DNA from: Marivivens sp.
GTDB lineage: Bacteria; Pseudomonadota; Alphaproteobacteria; Rhodobacterales; Rhodobacteraceae
DNA length: 64,000 nt
Reading direction: 5' to 3'
NCBI GenBank assembly: GCA_024642115.1
Contig: JAHEBU010000001.1
Location: forward strand, 248,001 to 312,000
The notes under the pieces are model-generated. The model saw only the letters and a list, made by a program, of their open reading frames with translations. It was not told the DNA's origin and searched no databases. The position numbers were made by a program, and so were the translations under genes. Shown here piece by piece: positions 61,272 to 64,000 of the stretch. Each line of letters starts with the position of its first letter. Within the stretch, counting starts at the first letter, position 1.

Positions 61272-62183
61272 ATGCAGATTTACCTTCCCATCGCCGAAGT
61301 ATCGGTGAACGCGTTTCTTCTTTTGGGGATCGGCGGACTTGTGGGCGTCTTGTCGGGGATGTTTGGGGTGGGCGGCGGGTTCCTGATCACGCCGCTGCTG
61401 TTCTTTGTGGGCATCCCGCCGGCAGTCGCTGTGGCCACCTCGGCCAATCAGATCGTCGCCTCTTCGGTGTCGGCGCTGATGGCCCATGTCAAACGCCGGA
61501 CCGTCGATTTCTGGATGGGATCGGTGCTGCTGGTCGGGGGTCTGCTGGGGTCGCTGATCGGTGTGTTGGTGTTCAACTACCTCAAGAAACTGGGGCAGGT
61601 CGATCTGCTGGTGAACCTGTGCTACGTCGTGTTTCTGGGGATCGTCGGCGCGCTGATGCTGGTGGAAAGCCTGCGCGCACTCCGCCGGGCGAACCGGGGC
61701 GGGCCGCTTCCGCCGCGCAAGAAACATACCTGGGTTCAGACCCTGCCCTTCAAGGTCAAGTTTCGGGTGTCCGGCCTTTACATCTCGGTCATTCCGCCGA
61801 TTCTGGTGGGGGTGTTCGTGGGCGTGCTGGCCGGGATCATGGGGGTCGGCGGTGGGTTCATCATGGTCCCGGCGATGATCTATCTGCTGGGAATGCCGAC
61901 CAAGGTGGTGATCGGCACCTCGTTGTTCCAGATCATCTTTACCTCGGCCTTTACCACCATGTTGCACGCCACCACGAACTATACCGTTGATATGGTTCTG
62001 GCGCTGTTGCTGCTGGTCGGCGGGGTGATCGGGGCGCAGATCGGCACCCGGATCGGGGCGCGGATGAAGGCAGAACAACTGCGCATCCTGCTGGCGCTGC
62101 TGGTGCTGGCGGTCTGTCTGAAATTGGGGGCGGGATTGCTGATCCGACCTGACGACCTTTATTCGATTGCGACGGCCGGATGA
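61272..62183 (+). CDS. TSUP-family membrane transporter (TauE/SafE, sulfite/sulfonate export type)
   Basis: A 303-residue membrane protein with about eight helices and a twofold repeat: GMFGVGGGFLITPLLFFVG near 31-49 and GIMGVGGGFIMVPAMIYLLG near 192-211. TSUP proteins export sulfite or sulfoacetate-type anions. ATG 61272 gives MQIYLPIAEVSVNAF; longer frames overlap the phosphorylase. It overlaps the following TIGR02186 gene (ATGA), a pairing common in alphaproteobacteria. Confidence 0.9.
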   Translation: MQIYLPIAEVSVNAFLLLGIGGLVGVLSGMFGVGGGFLITPLLFFVGIPPAVAVATSANQIVASSVSALMAHVKRRTVDFWMGSVLLVGGLLGSLIGVLVFNYLKKLGQVDLLVNLCYVVFLGIVGALMLVESLRALRRANRGGPLPPRKKHTWVQTLPFKVKFRVSGLYISVIPPILVGVFVGVLAGIMGVGGGFIMVPAMIYLLGMPTKVVIGTSLFQIIFTSAFTTMLHATTNYTVDMVLALLLLVGGVIGAQIGTRIGARMKAEQLRILLALLVLAVCLKLGAGLLIRPDDLYSIATAG

Positions 62184-62935
62184 GGCTGCTGGCTCTTCTT
62201 CTTTGGCTCGTCATCGGGTCCGCCGCCGCGGCAGAGGAAAAGATCGTACTTGGGCTCAGCCAGGACGAGGTGGCGATCACTGCCAGCTTTAACGGGTCGG
62301 ACATCCTGATCTACGGGGCGATCCAGCGGGATTCCCCCGCCCCGACCGACAGTGTCATGGGGATCATCATAACCGTCTCCGGTCCCGCCGCCCCCGTCAC
62401 CGTCCGCCGCAAGGAACGGATGTTCGGAATCTGGGTCAACCGCGATTCCGTCAACGTGGACAGCGCGCCGTCGTTCTATGCGGTCGCGGGCAGTGCGCCG
62501 CTGAGCCTGATCCTCAAGGATATCGAGGACCTGCGCTACAAGATCACCATCCCCCGGGCGATCCGGTCGGTGGGATCGACCCTCGAAGGGGCGCAGGATT
62601 TCACCGACGCCCTGATCCGCATCCGGGCGGGGGACGGTCTGTATCAGGTGCTTGTCAATCAGGTGGACCTGGAAAAACAGACCCTGTTCGACACCCGCAT
62701 CGTCCTGCCGTCGAACCTGACCGAGGGGAATTATGATACCCGGATTTTCCTCACCCGGAACGGGACGGTGATCGACCAGTACGACACGATCATCCCGGTC
62801 AACAAGGTCGGGCTGGAAAGGTGGCTGTTCAACCTCGCCCATGAGGCACCGGTGTCCTACGGACTGCTGTCGCTGGCGATCGCGGCGGTCGCGGGATGGA
62901 TGGCGTCTGCGGTATTTCAGGCGTTAAAGAGATAG
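62180..62935 (+). CDS. TIGR02186-family membrane-anchored protein
   Basis: A 251-residue protein with signal peptide (RLLALLLWLVIGSAAAA), a periplasmic beta-rich body (VLGLSQDEVAITASFNGSDI near 23) and one C-terminal membrane helix (YGLLSLAIAAVAGWMASAVF). It fits the alphaproteobacterial TIGR02186 family, whose function is unknown. Co-occurrence with TSUP suggests a partner or regulator of that transporter, by inference from operon structure. Confidence 0.85.
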   Translation: MRLLALLLWLVIGSAAAAEEKIVLGLSQDEVAITASFNGSDILIYGAIQRDSPAPTDSVMGIIITVSGPAAPVTVRRKERMFGIWVNRDSVNVDSAPSFYAVAGSAPLSLILKDIEDLRYKITIPRAIRSVGSTLEGAQDFTDALIRIRAGDGLYQVLVNQVDLEKQTLFDTRIVLPSNLTEGNYDTRIFLTRNGTVIDQYDTIIPVNKVGLERWLFNLAHEAPVSYGLLSLAIAAVAGWMASAVFQALKR

Positions 62936-63031
62936 GCGTTCACGCGTGATCGCGCCACAAGATACTGAACTAAAATACAAATCTCGATATTGGTAGATTA
63001 GTCATGGTGAAGGCGACCGGCCATCGGCCCC

Positions 63032-63760
63032 TTACCCACGTCCGATATAGGGCATCTTGGTCGCCATGATTGTCTGGAATTGCACGTTCACATGCAGCGG
63101 CAGGTCCGCCATTCGCAGAATTGCGTCGGCGACCAGTTCCACCTCGATCATCGGCGGTGCCGGTTTGCCTTCGGCGCGGGCGCGGTCCGCCAACGCCTCG
63201 AGCATGTCTGTCCGCGCATTGCCGATGTCGATCTGGCTACATGCTATGTCAAAGGGCCGCCCGTCGAGCGAGAGCGTCTTGGTCAGCCCCGTCACCCCAT
63301 GTTTGGTGGTGGTATAGGTCGTTGACCCCTCGCGCGGGGTGTGGGCGGAAATCGAGCCGTTGTTGATGATCCGCCCGCCTTGGGGGGTCTGACGCCGCAT
63401 CTGCCCAAAGGCGGCACGGGCGCACAGGAACATGCCTGTCAAATTCACCGCCACGGCGTCCATCCAGTCGGACACCGGAATTTCGTCGATCGGCGCGGCG
63501 GGGGTAAAGATGCCGGCATTGTTGAACAGAACGTCCAGCCGCCCTGCCCGTGCTGCGAACCTGTCGAACGCCGCAGTCACCCCGTCCGGGTCGGTCACAT
63601 CGCAGGGCAGCGGGATGGCCCCGGCCTGTCCTGCCGCCAGTTCCGCGATCCGGTCGGCGCGGCGGGCGATCAGGCCCACGGTCCAGCCGGCGTCCAGAAA
63701 CACTTGCGCCGTTGCAGCCCCGATGCCGCTGCTGGCCCCGGTTATGATGATCGTTTTCAT
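63032..63760 (-). CDS. Short-chain dehydrogenase/reductase (SDR)
   Basis: A 242-residue Rossmann oxidoreductase. TGASSGIGAATAQVFLDAGW near 6-25 is the NAD(P) motif, NNAGIF near 82 the conserved NNAG, and YTTTKHG near 148 the catalytic Tyr-x3-Lys, with Ser in NNGSIS. The ATG at 63760 overlaps the helicase stop (ATGA). The substrate is unknown. The C-terminus ends near 63032, with a 96-bp gap to the TIGR02186 gene. Confidence 0.9.
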   Translation of the reverse strand: MKTIIITGASSGIGAATAQVFLDAGWTVGLIARRADRIAELAAGQAGAIPLPCDVTDPDGVTAAFDRFAARAGRLDVLFNNAGIFTPAAPIDEIPVSDWMDAVAVNLTGMFLCARAAFGQMRRQTPQGGRIINNGSISAHTPREGSTTYTTTKHGVTGLTKTLSLDGRPFDIACSQIDIGNARTDMLEALADRARAEGKPAPPMIEVELVADAILRMADLPLHVNVQFQTIMATKMPYIGRG

Positions 63761-64000
63761 CCCTCGTCCTCTGCCTTGAGTTCCAGTGGCACGCTGTCGG
63801 GTCGCAGGTCGTCGATCCCGAGTTCGGAAGTCGGACGTCCCAGACGGTTCCGCACAACCCAGCGCAATTCCCGTTCGGCGCGAGTGATCGCCACATAGGT
63901 AAGACGTTTCCACAAGGGTTGTCCTGCCTCGACCCGGCCCATCTGGCTGGCGACATAGATGTCCGGCGCAAAGACCTGCACGGTGTCCCATTGCGACCCC
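63757..64000 (-). CDS. UvrD/PcrA-like helicase, C-terminal fragment (5' end outside window)
   Basis: About 80 C-terminal residues are in the window. GSQWDTVQVFAPDIYVASQM is helicase motif V-like and RLTYVAITRAERELRW is the motif VI arginine-finger region of superfamily 1 helicases. The frame continues off the right edge, so identity beyond UvrD-like DNA helicase or ATP-dependent nuclease cannot be given. It is coupled to the SDR gene by ATGA. Confidence 0.8.
   Translation of the reverse strand, partial: GSQWDTVQVFAPDIYVASQMGRVEAGQPLWKRLTYVAITRAERELRWVVRNRLGRPTSELGIDDLRPDSVPLELKAEDEG

Overview
The window is a stretch of a GC-rich alphaproteobacterial chromosome, most likely from the Rhodobacteraceae/Paracoccaceae (Rhodobacter-Roseobacter group). 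The evidence is gene content and order: rpoH2-type sigma factor, coaBC-dut-moeB, panC-panB, glnD-murJ-trpS, nfu-tsaB-rimI, rsmI-yraN-gshB, a TSUP exporter paired with a TIGR02186 protein, and very dense coding with many ATGA stop/start overlaps. There is no prophage, insertion sequence, CRISPR array, rRNA or tRNA gene that I can see. It reads as an ordinary chromosomal backbone with several accessory inserts.

Layout. 1-4.6 kb: hisS (3' end outside the window), slyX, dnaE. 4.9-14.3 kb: a purine catabolism operon, xdhABC followed by a complete BMP-type ABC transporter. 14.4-18.7 kb: a two-gene cysteine-rich cassette, a sulfide:quinone oxidoreductase with an FNR-like site in front, an aldo/keto reductase and a FAD oxidoreductase. 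18.7-23.8 kb: a Hint-domain protein, two small membrane proteins, a dimethylglycine/sarcosine dehydrogenase-like enzyme and an EF-hand protein. 24.0-33.9 kb: panCB, small stress or envelope proteins, quinone oxidoreductase, the leftward operon rpoH2-chaN-like-coaBC-dut-moeB, two cobalamin genes and a glutathione transferase with a TRASH-like tail. 34.0-47.5 kb: comM, hydrolase, gshB, yraN, rsmI, an LpoA-like lipoprotein, glnD, an HWE histidine kinase, murJ, a rhomboid-like protein without catalytic residues, and trpS. 47.7-53.7 kb: a LysR regulator with a divergent target, several metabolic singletons and a possible small RNA. 53.8-64.0 kb: nfu, tsaB, rimI, a second BMP-type ABC transporter ending in purine nucleoside phosphorylase, the TSUP/TIGR02186 pair, an SDR enzyme and the 3' end of a UvrD-like helicase.

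How the genes work together. The two BMP transporters, about 42 kb apart, look like two halves of one purine economy. One sits with purine nucleoside phosphorylase (nucleoside import, then release of the base). The other sits with xanthine dehydrogenase and its maturation factor (oxidation of hypoxanthine or xanthine to urate). Other visible links are pantothenate and CoA synthesis (panCB, coaBC), cobalamin salvage (cobU, cobC), glutathione (gshB, GST) and sulfur oxidation or export (SQR, TSUP).

The most unusual items are an in-frame palindromic-repeat-like insert of about 60 codons inside xdhB, the rhomboid-family protein with both catalytic positions replaced, the GST-TRASH fusion, the uncharacterised cysteine-rich pair upstream of sqr, and a dispersed hairpin repeat whose second copy forms the leader of dut. 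I do not see a clear defence system or biosynthetic cluster.
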